From: Candidatus Sumerlaeota bacterium
GTDB lineage: Bacteria > Sumerlaeota > Sumerlaeia > SLMS01 > JAHLLQ01
Reading direction: 5' to 3'
Assembly (NCBI GenBank): GCA_030156535.1
Contig: JASGMJ010000005.1
Coordinates: forward strand, 1-64,000
DNA: 64,000 nt
The notes below the pieces were generated by a model. The model was given only the letters and a program-made list of their open reading frames with translations. It was not told the DNA's origin and ran no database searches. Position numbers and translations under genes: made by a program. Of this stretch, positions 8,907 to 17,503 are shown piece by piece. Each line of letters begins with the position of its first letter. Within the stretch, counting starts at the first letter, position 1.

Positions 8907-9369
8907 GGGGACTCGAAAGTCGGGTCGGGATGGAAGACGATTTCACCACGGAGACACGGAGAAGAGAGAACCACGAATTGCACGAATCGGCACGAAGAAA
9001 GAAGAGCGCCGACTGAAGACGGCAGCCGTTGTCAGTCAAGGAATGGAGTCCCGGAAGGGACGACTGATCGTAGCCCAGCACTTCAGTGCTGGGAATCCGC
9101 GATCAATAATAAGCCGGAGTCCCGCAGGGACGACTGAACGATCGAATCCAAAGAGTACGCACTTTGAAAGCGCCCTGAATGTAGGAGCAGGCAATTGATA
9201 TTCCTCTTGCATTTATGCTCTGATGTGTAATGTATTCCTACGTTCCTACTCGAAATTGATTGCCTGAGTCCCCATACTCGACGTGTTCTCCATGACTTTA
9301 AATGTGTATGCCCTGTATCGATACAGGCGGGGAGATCCCGTGCATCCCGGAAAAGAGAAAGAGGGTGAG
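8907..9369. other. intergenic region rich in dispersed repeats
   Basis: The segment holds one end of a repeat of the CACCACGGAGACACGGAG family (about 8943-8966) followed by ACCACGAATTGCACGAATC (about 8970-8995), then a complete copy of the palindromic repeat (9046-9147). The remaining stretch, 9150-9369, is clearly more AT-rich than the flanks and probably carries the promoter of the low-G+C gene group. No gene is supported. Confidence 0.6.
9046..9147 (+). repeat. three-hairpin palindromic repeat, full copy, forward orientation
   Basis: The unit contains GAGTCCCGGAAGGGACGACT, then the perfect palindrome CCCAGCACTTCAGTGCTGGG at 9074-9093, then a second GAGTCCCGCAGGGACGACTG at 9117-9136. Each GTCCC/GGGAC pair forms a small stem, so the transcript would fold into three consecutive hairpins. 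Inverted full copies lie at 12966-13071 and 39704-39810. Confidence 0.8.
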
Positions 9370-10518
9370 ATGCTTTCTAACGTAAGGCCGCAAACGAGTG
9401 GCTGCCGGTGGTTTCTTGTCCTTCTCCTGATGCTGGGCGCCCACTCCATCCTGCCTGCACAATGTCCCGCCGATCTGGAGACATACCTTTCGGAGGTTCG
9501 CGCCGCGGAGCAGCGAATCACGTCGGTGCGGGCAGACGTGGCAGTGGAAGCTCAATGGGAAAAGACCCACTCGGAGATACAGTATCAAGCCGCCTATGTC
9601 GATGGGGCATGGAACGCCTTGGTGAATGGTCGGGTTGTCGCCGGGGCTCCTGCCGGATCAGCCGCCCAGATGACGGGAGTGGAACCGCTGCTGAATAATC
9701 GAAGGACGCATAAGGTGGGTGGCTTCGAACTAGGTTATTGGGAAAACGACCAGAAAGCCAGACTGTCACCCTCGCTCCAAGAGGCACGTGTGTTCGATCA
9801 TCTCGTGGCTCATCCCGGAATCACCACCGTGAAACTAGACGGACGGCCAATTTACGACATGCTCGACTTTGTCCTGAAAAATCCGGACCGCGCCAAATTG
9901 GAGTTCGAGCCGCTGAATGATCATCAGTGTCTCCTGACCGTGAATTATTTTAGGGACGGGATTCATCGCGCCAAACGCACCTTCACGATGGATCATCGCT
10001 ATGCCAATGCTCTCACGGAGTACTCATGGGAATCCGGTGGCAAACTCATGCAAACGCTCTCCGTGAGCTATCAGGCGATAGAGCCTGATTTATTCTATCC
10101 AAAAGTCGCCATCTACACCACTTACAATACCGGAGAAGATGGCCAGGCCAGAGTGCAACTGCGTACAGAACTGGAATACTCGAATGTCGTCCTCAACGAC
10201 ATCAAGTATGCCGAACAGATCGAATTGAAGCTTCCCAAAGGCACAGAGGTAATAAACGAGGTTCTTGAAGAAGCTGTCATGACGAAGCGGGATGGTGTCA
10301 CGCTTTCCGATTTGCTTCAAGGCAAGGGGGAAACGGAGGTTATCGCAAGCAGTTCACCCGCCTTTCAGGAGGAGTTGCGAAAAAAATATCAGGAGCCTCC
10401 CAAGCCACTCAGCAGAAGTGTTTTTTCATCACCCCGGAAAATGGCGATCATTCTTGGAAGTATCGGTGGCATTGCTTTGGCGATGGGCCTGGCGTTGCGG
10501 TTGCGGAAGGGCAAATGA
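9370..10518 (+). CDS. secreted, C-terminally anchored protein with LolA/sorting-protein-like features
   Basis: From ATG 9370 the protein is 382 residues. It has an N-terminal signal (about residues 14-30, ending near PAQC), a large extracytoplasmic domain and a C-terminal transmembrane segment at about 357-375 followed by the basic tail RLRKGK. An upstream in-frame ATG is possible, but the signal and the AGAGGG element just before 9370 favour this start. The beta-strand pattern (VRADVAVEAQWEKTHSEIQY, LLTVNYFRDGIHRAKRTFTM) recalls LolA-like folds often annotated as outer-membrane lipoprotein-sorting proteins; this is a weak resemblance. G+C is lower than in flanking genes. The stop overlaps the start of the DUF1573 gene. 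Confidence 0.6.
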   Translation: MLSNVRPQTSGCRWFLVLLLMLGAHSILPAQCPADLETYLSEVRAAEQRITSVRADVAVEAQWEKTHSEIQYQAAYVDGAWNALVNGRVVAGAPAGSAAQMTGVEPLLNNRRTHKVGGFELGYWENDQKARLSPSLQEARVFDHLVAHPGITTVKLDGRPIYDMLDFVLKNPDRAKLEFEPLNDHQCLLTVNYFRDGIHRAKRTFTMDHRYANALTEYSWESGGKLMQTLSVSYQAIEPDLFYPKVAIYTTYNTGEDGQARVQLRTELEYSNVVLNDIKYAEQIELKLPKGTEVINEVLEEAVMTKRDGVTLSDLLQGKGETEVIASSSPAFQEELRKKYQEPPKPLSRSVFSSPRKMAIILGSIGGIALAMGLALRLRKGK

Positions 10519-11252
10519 GCCGCAAGCGATACATGCTCTTGATGCTCATGGGAGCCTGCTGCATCGTGGTTTCTTTGTGGCTACTGGCTTCCGAAGAAGC
10601 TTCCACGCCTCGCCTCTCCACCTCCTCCTCTCGCGATTCTGAATCGGAATTGCCCGGAATTTCTGCTGAACAATACTTCGATGCTGGCATCGTTCCTCCG
10701 AATTCGATTCTTACCCATGAGTTCAAGATCACAAACAAGAGCAAGGAAACGGTAGGGATTCAAGTTGGTTCCGTTTCCTGCGGATGCACTCAAGCGACAC
10801 TAACCGCCAATACCATCGCACCGGGCGCGACGGAGAAGCTTGAGATGGTTTTTGACGTATCCGGCAAGTACGGCTTTCAGCAAATAGATGCCGCAGTTGT
10901 CGTTCAAGAGGCGAGTGCGCCGCTTGTATTTGCACTTGCCGCCACAATAAGCAACCCGGCAACTCTTTATCCTCCAAAGCTGGATGCGGGGCTTCAAAAA
11001 GTAAATAAAGACTTCATCCTCCGGATAAGGGTTCTTTCGGTCTCCGAAACTGGAGAAGCATTGGAGTTCGTTGGCTCGGAGAGTACGCTCCCGGAGATTT
11101 CCATTCTATCCACCGAGCCGTTGTCGCAGTGGGAAATGATCATTACCATTCTGCTTCAGCCCCAAGAAGGGCCCCGCAAGGGGGAAATGACCTTTAAGTT
11201 TAGCGGTGAAACTGGGAATGCCTTCTTCCCTATTACCTATGAGGGAATATGA
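10515..11252 (+). CDS. DUF1573-domain secreted or anchored protein
   Basis: This 245-residue protein has an N-terminal hydrophobic segment (about 7-25, with a CC pair) and then a DUF1573 domain (about 50-150). The hallmark SVSCGCTQA at about 85-93, preceded by EFKITNKSKETVGI and followed by IAPGATEKLEMVFDVSGKYG, is the standard family pattern. DUF1573 proteins are exported Ig-like proteins, and their function is not established. The second half (about 155-245) looks like another Ig-like beta domain. It is coupled by ATGA to the gene before it, and base composition matches its low-G+C neighbours. Confidence 0.75.
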   Translation: MSRKRYMLLMLMGACCIVVSLWLLASEEASTPRLSTSSSRDSESELPGISAEQYFDAGIVPPNSILTHEFKITNKSKETVGIQVGSVSCGCTQATLTANTIAPGATEKLEMVFDVSGKYGFQQIDAAVVVQEASAPLVFALAATISNPATLYPPKLDAGLQKVNKDFILRIRVLSVSETGEALEFVGSESTLPEISILSTEPLSQWEMIITILLQPQEGPRKGEMTFKFSGETGNAFFPITYEGI

Positions 11253-11412
11253 CAGGTGGGATCATTGAGCCTGCTGACTTGACTTGATTTGGTATGTTTT
11301 CCCGGAACTTCTCATCATTGCACAGGCCCTTCCCACCTTTTTGAAAGACAGACAAGCGGCACCTGAGCTTTCGCTTCTGCTCGATGCCAAACCGGAGTGT
11401 GCGAGGCAACGT

Positions 11413-12849
11413 ATGATGGCTTTGGCAAAGTGGTTCCGCTCTTGTATCCTGCTCTTCTCCTGCGCTTTTCTGGCATGTGGGGAGTCCTCCAAGCCGGGCT
11501 TGATAGGCGAAAGTCCCGCAGACGATTTCGGCCCCCAGCAAGACGTGGGCGCTTTGCGGCAGGGTCTCATTGAGGACCCGGAGTATAGTCGAATCCTGGA
11601 GCTTCTGAGCAGGGAGTTTGTCGAAAACACGGATTATGAGGATGTCTCCGTCACGCTGCTTGTGAGTGCCGGCGAGGGACGGGGATGGAAGCTTGGGCAG
11701 TATCAGGGAGACCAGCTCTGGTATCCCGCGTCGGTGGCGAAACTGGCGTGTTTGCCTGGCATTTTCCACCGAATGGATCAGGTGGGGGCCGACAAGTTTT
11801 ATGCTACTTTCAACGAGGACCTGACAAGTATTTTCACCAATTCGGACAACTTTGCGTTCGGAAGAGTTGTCGATCAGGTGACGTACACCGAGAACTTTGA
11901 CGTTGATGCGAGCCCTGACTCGTATCCGGAGTGGCTGAGGCGCAGAACCTATTTCAACAGGGCGCTCGATCATTATGGCCTTTTGGAAGGCCAGCGCGTT
12001 CTGATGAAAACGTACCCCACGAATTCGGGTGACCTTCCGCTTCTCGCCGAGGAAAAGGTGTTCAAGGAAATCGGCGGCAACAGACTGACCACCAATGATG
12101 CGGCGCTCCTTCTCAGGGATTTGGCCGAAGGGAGTATTCTCCCGTCCCATACCAGCGAGATTCAGGCTCTCTTGAGGTCTTCACGCAATTCGGCATCGAG
12201 CATTGTCGGACACGACCTTCCGCCGGGACTGGAGTACTACGGGAAAGTCGGGTATGGAGTCGGAAGAATCGGAGATGTTTGCTACATTCCGAATCCGGAC
12301 GGAAGCAAGGTGGTGATCGCATGCTTCGGCTATTACGACGATAATACTCCCGGTATCGATCCGCTCCTTACCCGTCAAGCCACCATGGGGGTTCTGACGG
12401 AAGCCGTGCTTGATCGCCTATCCCTTTATCCTGTCGCCAACAAGGTGATGGCAAAAGCATCGGATGATCAGAATGTACAAAGGACTGGAACGTGGACGCT
12501 CATGCCGGGGAATGACTTGTTCCCAACCTTTTTCAAGCCAGCCAACGCTTCTCGTGCCACGATAGAGTTTCATATGCTTGTTCCGGAAACTGGGAAATAT
12601 CAAATTAGCTATGCCTACGCGCCTTTGCGGAAGGGTATCCCATTTGCATCATGCAAAGTGATGCAGCAGAATACCCCCATTCTCGACAAGCCCGTTGACC
12701 TGACGGGCTATGGGAATCACTGGTATCATATTGGGCAATACTTCTTCCAGAAGGGCACTCTTACGGTTGTCTTTGAGGACAAGCTCCAAGTCGAAGATGG
12801 GCTTATCGGAATATCGGCTGTGAAGATTGTCCCAGTTCTTGAGGACTAA
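11413..12849 (+). CDS. class A beta-lactamase-like serine hydrolase lipoprotein with extra C-terminal domain
   Basis: From ATG 11413 (GAGG 6 bp upstream) the protein is 478 residues and begins with a lipoprotein signal ending FLAC. YPASVAKL (about 103-110) supplies the SxxK nucleophile motif, TNSDN (about 141-145) the SDN motif and YYGKVGYG (about 275-282) the KTG-like motif, with V in place of T. These are the class A serine beta-lactamase / PBP-like motifs in order. The last 130 residues (about 345-478: TGTWTLMPGNDLFP, HWYHIGQYFFQKGTLTVVFEDK) form a separate beta-rich domain like the golvesin/xanthan-lyase C-terminal or CBM-type modules. It may be a peptidoglycan-related or ester hydrolase rather than a resistance enzyme. 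Low G+C, same group as the two preceding genes. Confidence 0.75.
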   Translation: MMALAKWFRSCILLFSCAFLACGESSKPGLIGESPADDFGPQQDVGALRQGLIEDPEYSRILELLSREFVENTDYEDVSVTLLVSAGEGRGWKLGQYQGDQLWYPASVAKLACLPGIFHRMDQVGADKFYATFNEDLTSIFTNSDNFAFGRVVDQVTYTENFDVDASPDSYPEWLRRRTYFNRALDHYGLLEGQRVLMKTYPTNSGDLPLLAEEKVFKEIGGNRLTTNDAALLLRDLAEGSILPSHTSEIQALLRSSRNSASSIVGHDLPPGLEYYGKVGYGVGRIGDVCYIPNPDGSKVVIACFGYYDDNTPGIDPLLTRQATMGVLTEAVLDRLSLYPVANKVMAKASDDQNVQRTGTWTLMPGNDLFPTFFKPANASRATIEFHMLVPETGKYQISYAYAPLRKGIPFASCKVMQQNTPILDKPVDLTGYGNHWYHIGQYFFQKGTLTVVFEDKLQVEDGLIGISAVKIVPVLED

Positions 12850-13250
12850 AGGATGTTCTTTCGGCTCGAACGGCACTTCATACAGAATACGATGAAGAGG
12901 TGGACACTGGCTGAGTCGAAAGAGCCCTGCAGCTTCACGACCTTATCAAAGTATTGTGTTCTGTGGATTCGATCGTTCAATCGTCCCTACGGGACTCCAG
13001 CTTCTTATTGAATTCATATCCACAGCACTGAAGTGCTGGGCTACGATCAGTCGTCCCTACGGGACTCTTTCTTGCAGGCCGCGGCATTTTTTCGAAAACA
13101 GACCAATGCTGGACTCTGCGGCGCTGAGAGCGTCCTGTACGATGAGGACCTCCTGCCGCCTACTTGCCTCCCTGGAAATGGCTTTGACCGGCGCGGGGCA
13201 ATGCGTTCTCATGTTTGCTCACTTTTGCCGGGAGGAGTACCCGTTTCGCC
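12850..13250. other. intergenic region with a palindromic repeat copy
   Basis: No gene is visible. A copy of the three-hairpin repeat in reverse orientation fills 12966-13071. The rest leads into the nuclease gene; GGAGGAG at 13231-13237 is the only good ribosome-binding sequence and lies 13 bp before the chosen start. Confidence 0.6.
12966..13071 (-). repeat. three-hairpin palindromic repeat, reverse orientation
   Basis: This is the reverse complement of the unit at 9046-9147: GTCCCTACGGGAC (about 12983-12995), the central palindrome in the slightly decayed form CAGCACTGAAGTGCTGGG (13023-13040), and GTCCCTACGGGAC again (about 13053-13065). Together with the copy at 9046 it brackets the low-G+C gene group in inverted orientation. 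Confidence 0.8.
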
Positions 13251-15770
13251 ATGAATCCCATCACTCGATTCTTTCACCGTGTTCTGCCCGCGTTCGTGGC
13301 CCTTTTCACCTGGAGTCTCGCCGGAGCCGCGGCACCCGCTGACTACTACCAAACGATTACGTCGCAGACCGGCGAGGCGCTGAAGCTGGAGCTGCGCGCC
13401 ATCATCTCGGGCCAGCGCGGCTACCCCGTTTCCGCGCTGAGCTATGACGGCGCCCGCGACAAGCTCCTCGAATCCGTCGACAACGTCGGCGGCGGCAAGG
13501 TCCGCATGTTGTATTCCAACGACGAGCGCCCCACTGGCGAATGGAACGTCACGATCAACCGCGAGCACACCTGGCCCCAGTCCTATGGCGCCGGCGTTTC
13601 CCCCAAGAAATCCGACATGCACCACCTCTTCCTCTGCGACATGTCGCTGAACAGCAGCCGCAGCAACGATCTCTATGGCGACGTCGGCAGCATCGGACCC
13701 GTAACGAACTACACGGGCCTGCCCGACGACCAGAACTACTCGGTCGGCAGCACCTGGCAGGTCTCCGTGAATCATCGCGGCGACGTCGCCCGCGCGATCC
13801 TCTACATGGACGTGCGCTACGCCGACCTCTCGCTCGTCAGCCGCGGCGAGACGCCGGGCGCCAACCAGATGGGCTACCTCGACGACCTGTTGCTCTGGCA
13901 CGAACAAGATCCCCCGGACGCCTTCGAGGCCCAGCGCAACGACCGCGTCTTCGTCTATCAGAATAACCGCAATCCGTTCGTGGACAATCCGTCGTGGGTC
14001 GGCCTGGTGTATGGCACGGCCACGAGCTCCGGCCCGACGCTGAGCAATCTGACGCTGACCCCGCCCGCCCCCGACGACACCTCCACGGTCGCAATCTCGA
14101 TCGATGCAACCGACGCCGACGGCATCGCCAGCGTCACGCTCTACTACCGCATCGGCACGTCCGGCGCCTTCACCTCCATGGCCATGCCGCTCGATTCGGG
14201 GAGCACGTTCGCCTCGGCGGGCGCAATCCCCGCACAGGCCGAGGACACCGTGGTCCAATACTACGTGCACGCCATCGACGGAGTGAGCGACGAAACCTTC
14301 GCCCCGCCCAGCGGCGCCAACGGCCCGCTCTCCTACACGGTGCGCGGCGACAAGCCGGTGCTCGCCAACCTGGGCACGGCCCCCTCCACCATCGCCGAGA
14401 CCGACACCGTGCACATCCGCGCCGACGCCGAGGACGACGACGGCAACAGCGCCACGAACCTCACCCTGACGGCCTACTGGCGCATCGCCGGCACCTCCTC
14501 GTGGACGAGCATCCCCATGAGCCCGACCACCGGCACCACCTGGCAGACCGACACGGCCATTCCCGCGCAGTCCGCCGACACCACCGTTGAATACTACGTC
14601 GAAGCCGAAGACCTCGGCAACGCGCTCGCCACCATCCCCGCCAACGCCCCCACGGCCTTCAGCGCCTACTTCGTCGAGGAAGCCGATCCGTTCATCACCA
14701 TCACCGATGCAACGGACGTTGAAGGCAAAATCCTGATCAGCGAGTTCGCCCATCGCGTCGATGGCGATGCCTCCAACGAGTACGTGGAGATCATCAACGT
14801 CTCGAACCAGGGCTACCTGATCGACACGTTGAGCCTGAACGACAACGACGTCGATGGCGACACGGGCGAGGGCTGCGTCGTCTTCCCCACGGGAGCGATC
14901 CTTCCCCCCGGCGGCATTGCCGTCGTCTATGTCCGCACCAGCCCCACGCAGGCGTTCCTCAACACAATCCCCGTGTACTCCAACCGCAATGGCGCGGCCG
15001 TTCAGGTCTACGCGATTGACGACGCGGGCGGCACGCTGACGTTCAACGGCCAGGCGATTCCGCTGATGACCTCCGTCGGCGGCGCACCCCAGTTCGCCGG
15101 GTCGGGCGACAACATCCAGCTCGTCTACAGCACCACGGAAACCTACACCGTGGACGACGTCATCGATGGCGTGGGATACGGCACACCCTCCGGCCCCGAC
15201 GACACGGTGTGGGGCCCGGGAATCGCCAAGAAGACCGACGGCGCCAGCGCCACGACCTACAACATCCAGTCGGCCACCGACGGCGCCTATCGCGCCACGC
15301 CCACGGACACCGACACGCGCGCCGACTGGACAACGTTCGGAACGGGCGAGCAGACGCCCGGCGAACTCCCCGCCGCGTTCGAGCTCGATGCCGTCGGCGT
15401 CGTGATCGCCTCGGGCGGGTGGAACAGCGGGACGAGCACCCTGACCGTGCCCGAGGGCGGGACGGAAACCATCGCCCTCACGCTCGACTCCGATCCGCTG
15501 GGCACGGTTTCCGTCTCTGTCAACTGGACGGGCGTGGGCACGGCGAACGCCGCTGGCTTCACCATCCAGTCCGGCCAGACCGTGACGTTCGATTCCGGCA
15601 ATTACACAATCCCCCAGAACGTCGTCGTCGCGAAATCCGTCGATGCCGACACCAACGCCGACGAGGCGGAGTTCGAGTTCACGGGCCTGCGCATCAACCC
15701 GCTTTCCTTCACGGCCCGGGAGAACGACTCGCTGGTGCCCGTCGAACTGGACTGGGCAGGCGTGGAGTAA
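13251..15770 (+). CDS. secreted EndA/endonuclease I-type nuclease with lamin-tail domain
   Basis: The 839-residue secreted protein starts with a signal peptide (about 1-30). An endonuclease I domain (about 35-260) follows, with NREHTWPQS (about 102-110) and KSDMHHLFLCD (about 119-129), the metal- and catalytic-histidine motifs of the EndA/NucM family. Two Ig/Fn3-like repeats follow, at about 265-365 and 365-480. A lamin-tail domain starts ILISEFAHRVDGDASNEYVE (about 494-513), and the C-terminus is a Calx-beta-like module (VPEGGTETIALTLDSDPLG). It likely degrades extracellular DNA or RNA. ATG 13251 is chosen because it gives the signal peptide; its Shine-Dalgarno spacing is long. A strong hairpin follows the stop. 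Confidence 0.85.
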   Translation: MNPITRFFHRVLPAFVALFTWSLAGAAAPADYYQTITSQTGEALKLELRAIISGQRGYPVSALSYDGARDKLLESVDNVGGGKVRMLYSNDERPTGEWNVTINREHTWPQSYGAGVSPKKSDMHHLFLCDMSLNSSRSNDLYGDVGSIGPVTNYTGLPDDQNYSVGSTWQVSVNHRGDVARAILYMDVRYADLSLVSRGETPGANQMGYLDDLLLWHEQDPPDAFEAQRNDRVFVYQNNRNPFVDNPSWVGLVYGTATSSGPTLSNLTLTPPAPDDTSTVAISIDATDADGIASVTLYYRIGTSGAFTSMAMPLDSGSTFASAGAIPAQAEDTVVQYYVHAIDGVSDETFAPPSGANGPLSYTVRGDKPVLANLGTAPSTIAETDTVHIRADAEDDDGNSATNLTLTAYWRIAGTSSWTSIPMSPTTGTTWQTDTAIPAQSADTTVEYYVEAEDLGNALATIPANAPTAFSAYFVEEADPFITITDATDVEGKILISEFAHRVDGDASNEYVEIINVSNQGYLIDTLSLNDNDVDGDTGEGCVVFPTGAILPPGGIAVVYVRTSPTQAFLNTIPVYSNRNGAAVQVYAIDDAGGTLTFNGQAIPLMTSVGGAPQFAGSGDNIQLVYSTTETYTVDDVIDGVGYGTPSGPDDTVWGPGIAKKTDGASATTYNIQSATDGAYRATPTDTDTRADWTTFGTGEQTPGELPAAFELDAVGVVIASGGWNSGTSTLTVPEGGTETIALTLDSDPLGTVSVSVNWTGVGTANAAGFTIQSGQTVTFDSGNYTIPQNVVVAKSVDADTNADEAEFEFTGLRINPLSFTARENDSLVPVELDWAGVE

Positions 15771-15802
15771 CCCTTCGCCCCCCAACGCCCGTTTTCCCTT
15801 CT

Positions 15803-15831
15803 CCCCCGCCGGAACAAGCATCCGGCGGGGG
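15803..15831 (+). terminator. hairpin after the nuclease gene
   Basis: CCCCCGCCGGA (15803-15813) pairs perfectly with TCCGGCGGGGG (15821-15831) around a 7-nt loop. The following ATTCTCTTG has only a weak T content, so this is either an imperfect intrinsic terminator or an mRNA-stabilising hairpin. It lies 33 bp after the stop. Confidence 0.5.
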
Positions 15832-15896
15832 ATTCTCTTGATCTTGTTCCCTCCGGCGCGGGAAGAAACCCGCGACTCGCTCCGACGGATTTTGCC

Positions 15897-17108
15897 GTGT
15901 CCTCCTTCCTTTTGCAAAAGACCCCACCCCGCATCGAAATGGGCGGCCAGGCCGTGATCGAAGGCGTGCTGATGCGCGCCAAGGGCGGCTATGCCGTGGC
16001 GTTGCGGCGCGAGGACGGCGCGATCGTGATCCGACAGGTGCCGTACCGCCCATTGGCGCGTGCGCTGCCGCTGCTCAAGCTCCCGATCGTGCGCGGCATG
16101 ACGGCGCTGATCGAGATGCTGGCCATCGGAACGCGGTCGCTGCAGTGGTCCGCCGAAGTGTACGAGGAAACGCTGCGCCGGCGCGAAGGCACTCCCGCGG
16201 AAAGCACCCAGGACCCGGCGCAGGCCTTGCAGAAGGAGGAGGCGATCGATTCCGCGCCTCTGCCGCGCACGGCCAGCGACGCCTTCCGGCATGCCGGATT
16301 CGCCGGAATGCTGGCGCTGAGCCTGGCGCTCGTGGTGCTGATGGTGATCGTTGCGCCGAACGCGCTGACGCTGCTGACGGGCAAGCTGCCGTTCCTGCAC
16401 GCATGGGCCGAGGCCCGCGGCACGCTGGGCTTCACCGAGGAAAACCACCCGTTCGCCTTCAACCTGATCAGCGGCGTGTTCCGCGCGGCGATCCTCGTCG
16501 GCTATGTGTGGGTCATCTCGCTCAACCGCGACATCCGGCGCGTCTTCGAGTACCACGGCGCGGAGCACAAGGCCGTGCTCGAACTGGAGGCAAAGGGGGA
16601 CGAGCGCAAGGTTACCGTCGGCGGCGCTCAGGCACACGACACGCTGCATCCGCGATGCGGGACAACGTTCCTCGCGGTCGTCGTACTCGTTTCCATCGTG
16701 TTTTTCGCGTTCGCGGGCGCGGGACTGGTGGCCTACGTCTCGGGCTATCCCGAGTGGCCGTTCTGGCAGCGCAAACTGGCGACGCTGGGCGCGCACCTGC
16801 TGCTGCTGCCGCTGGTGGCGGGGACGGCGTTCGAGCTGATGAAGTTCTGCGCGCGGCACGAGCGCAATCCGCTGTGCGCGCTGCTGCTGTGGCCGGGCTT
16901 TCGTTTCCAGCGCCTGACGACGCGTCCGCCGGACGACGAACAGGTCGAAGTCGCCGTCGTCGCCATGCTCGCCGCACTGGCCCTTGACGAGAACGCCTCG
17001 CATCCGCGTCAGTATGTGGTACGGGGCTTGCACGATGACGAGACGGCGCCGGGCTACATCCCGCCCTCCGCGCCAACGATTCAGCCCACCACGGAGGCCG
17101 TTGGATGA
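15897..17108 (+). CDS. DUF1385 (YqhQ-like) membrane protein
   Basis: The 403-residue protein matches the DUF1385 family. IEMGGQAVIEGVLMR opens the domain at about residues 13-27, FEYHGAEHKAV at about 219 and HPRCGTTFL at about 250 are the conserved central motifs, and RHERNPLCALLLWPGFRFQRLTT near 325-347 is the conserved C-terminal block. Four to five hydrophobic segments lie at about 135-165, 190-210, 260-285 and 295-320. Family function is not established. The start is GTG 15897, the nearest to the family N-terminus. The stop overlaps the next ATG (ATGA), beginning a three-gene coupled set that ends with a ModE-type regulator. Confidence 0.85.
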   Translation: MSSFLLQKTPPRIEMGGQAVIEGVLMRAKGGYAVALRREDGAIVIRQVPYRPLARALPLLKLPIVRGMTALIEMLAIGTRSLQWSAEVYEETLRRREGTPAESTQDPAQALQKEEAIDSAPLPRTASDAFRHAGFAGMLALSLALVVLMVIVAPNALTLLTGKLPFLHAWAEARGTLGFTEENHPFAFNLISGVFRAAILVGYVWVISLNRDIRRVFEYHGAEHKAVLELEAKGDERKVTVGGAQAHDTLHPRCGTTFLAVVVLVSIVFFAFAGAGLVAYVSGYPEWPFWQRKLATLGAHLLLLPLVAGTAFELMKFCARHERNPLCALLLWPGFRFQRLTTRPPDDEQVEVAVVAMLAALALDENASHPRQYVVRGLHDDETAPGYIPPSAPTIQPTTEAVG

Positions 17109-17503
17109 CTGCCAACCCGAAGAGCATCGTGCTCGAGAAGCCCGTCGTCCTCTACGACGGCACGTGCAAGCTGTGCGTGACCTCGACGGACCAGATGCGC
17201 TCGATGGACACCGAGGGCGCCATCGACTGGCGCGAGCTGCACGAGCCCGCCGTGCGCCGCATGTTTCCCGGAATCGACTGGGTGCGTGCCGAGGAGGAAA
17301 TCCACCTGGTCCATCGTGACGGCCGCATCGTGACGGGAGCCCGCGCCGTCGCCGACATCGGCGAGCTCATCGGTGGCGAAGTCGGCAAGGCCGCCGCCGC
17401 CGCGATGAAAATCCCCGGCGTGCGCGATGCCGCCGACATCGTCTACCACATCGTCTCGCAAAACCGCCATCGCATCATGGGCAAGAACGAGCCGAACCCA
17501 TGA
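17105..17503 (+). CDS. DCC-family (DUF393) thiol-disulfide oxidoreductase-like protein
   Basis: This 132-residue protein has VVLYDGTCKLC at residues 14-24, the DCC-family motif (YDGxCxxC) with redox cysteines at about 21 and 24, followed by a thioredoxin-like alternation of strands and helices (IDWRELHEPAVRRMF, VHRDGRIVTGARAVADIGELI). Members are thought to act as thiol-disulfide oxidoreductases; substrates are unknown. It overlaps both neighbours by ATGA, so the DUF1385-DCC-ModE set is probably one transcript. Confidence 0.8.
   Translation: MTANPKSIVLEKPVVLYDGTCKLCVTSTDQMRSMDTEGAIDWRELHEPAVRRMFPGIDWVRAEEEIHLVHRDGRIVTGARAVADIGELIGGEVGKAAAAAMKIPGVRDAADIVYHIVSQNRHRIMGKNEPNP

Noticed and set aside
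8884-9081. Short frames beginning MLGYDQSSL, here and at 13033
   Set aside because: They are translations of the palindromic repeat and share their sequence only through it.
13209-17033. A 1274-residue open frame antisense to the nuclease and DUF1385 genes
   Set aside because: G+C-rich genes often leave the antisense frame open; the translation is repetitive arginine/glycine/valine-rich sequence with no domain, while both plus-strand genes have clear motifs.
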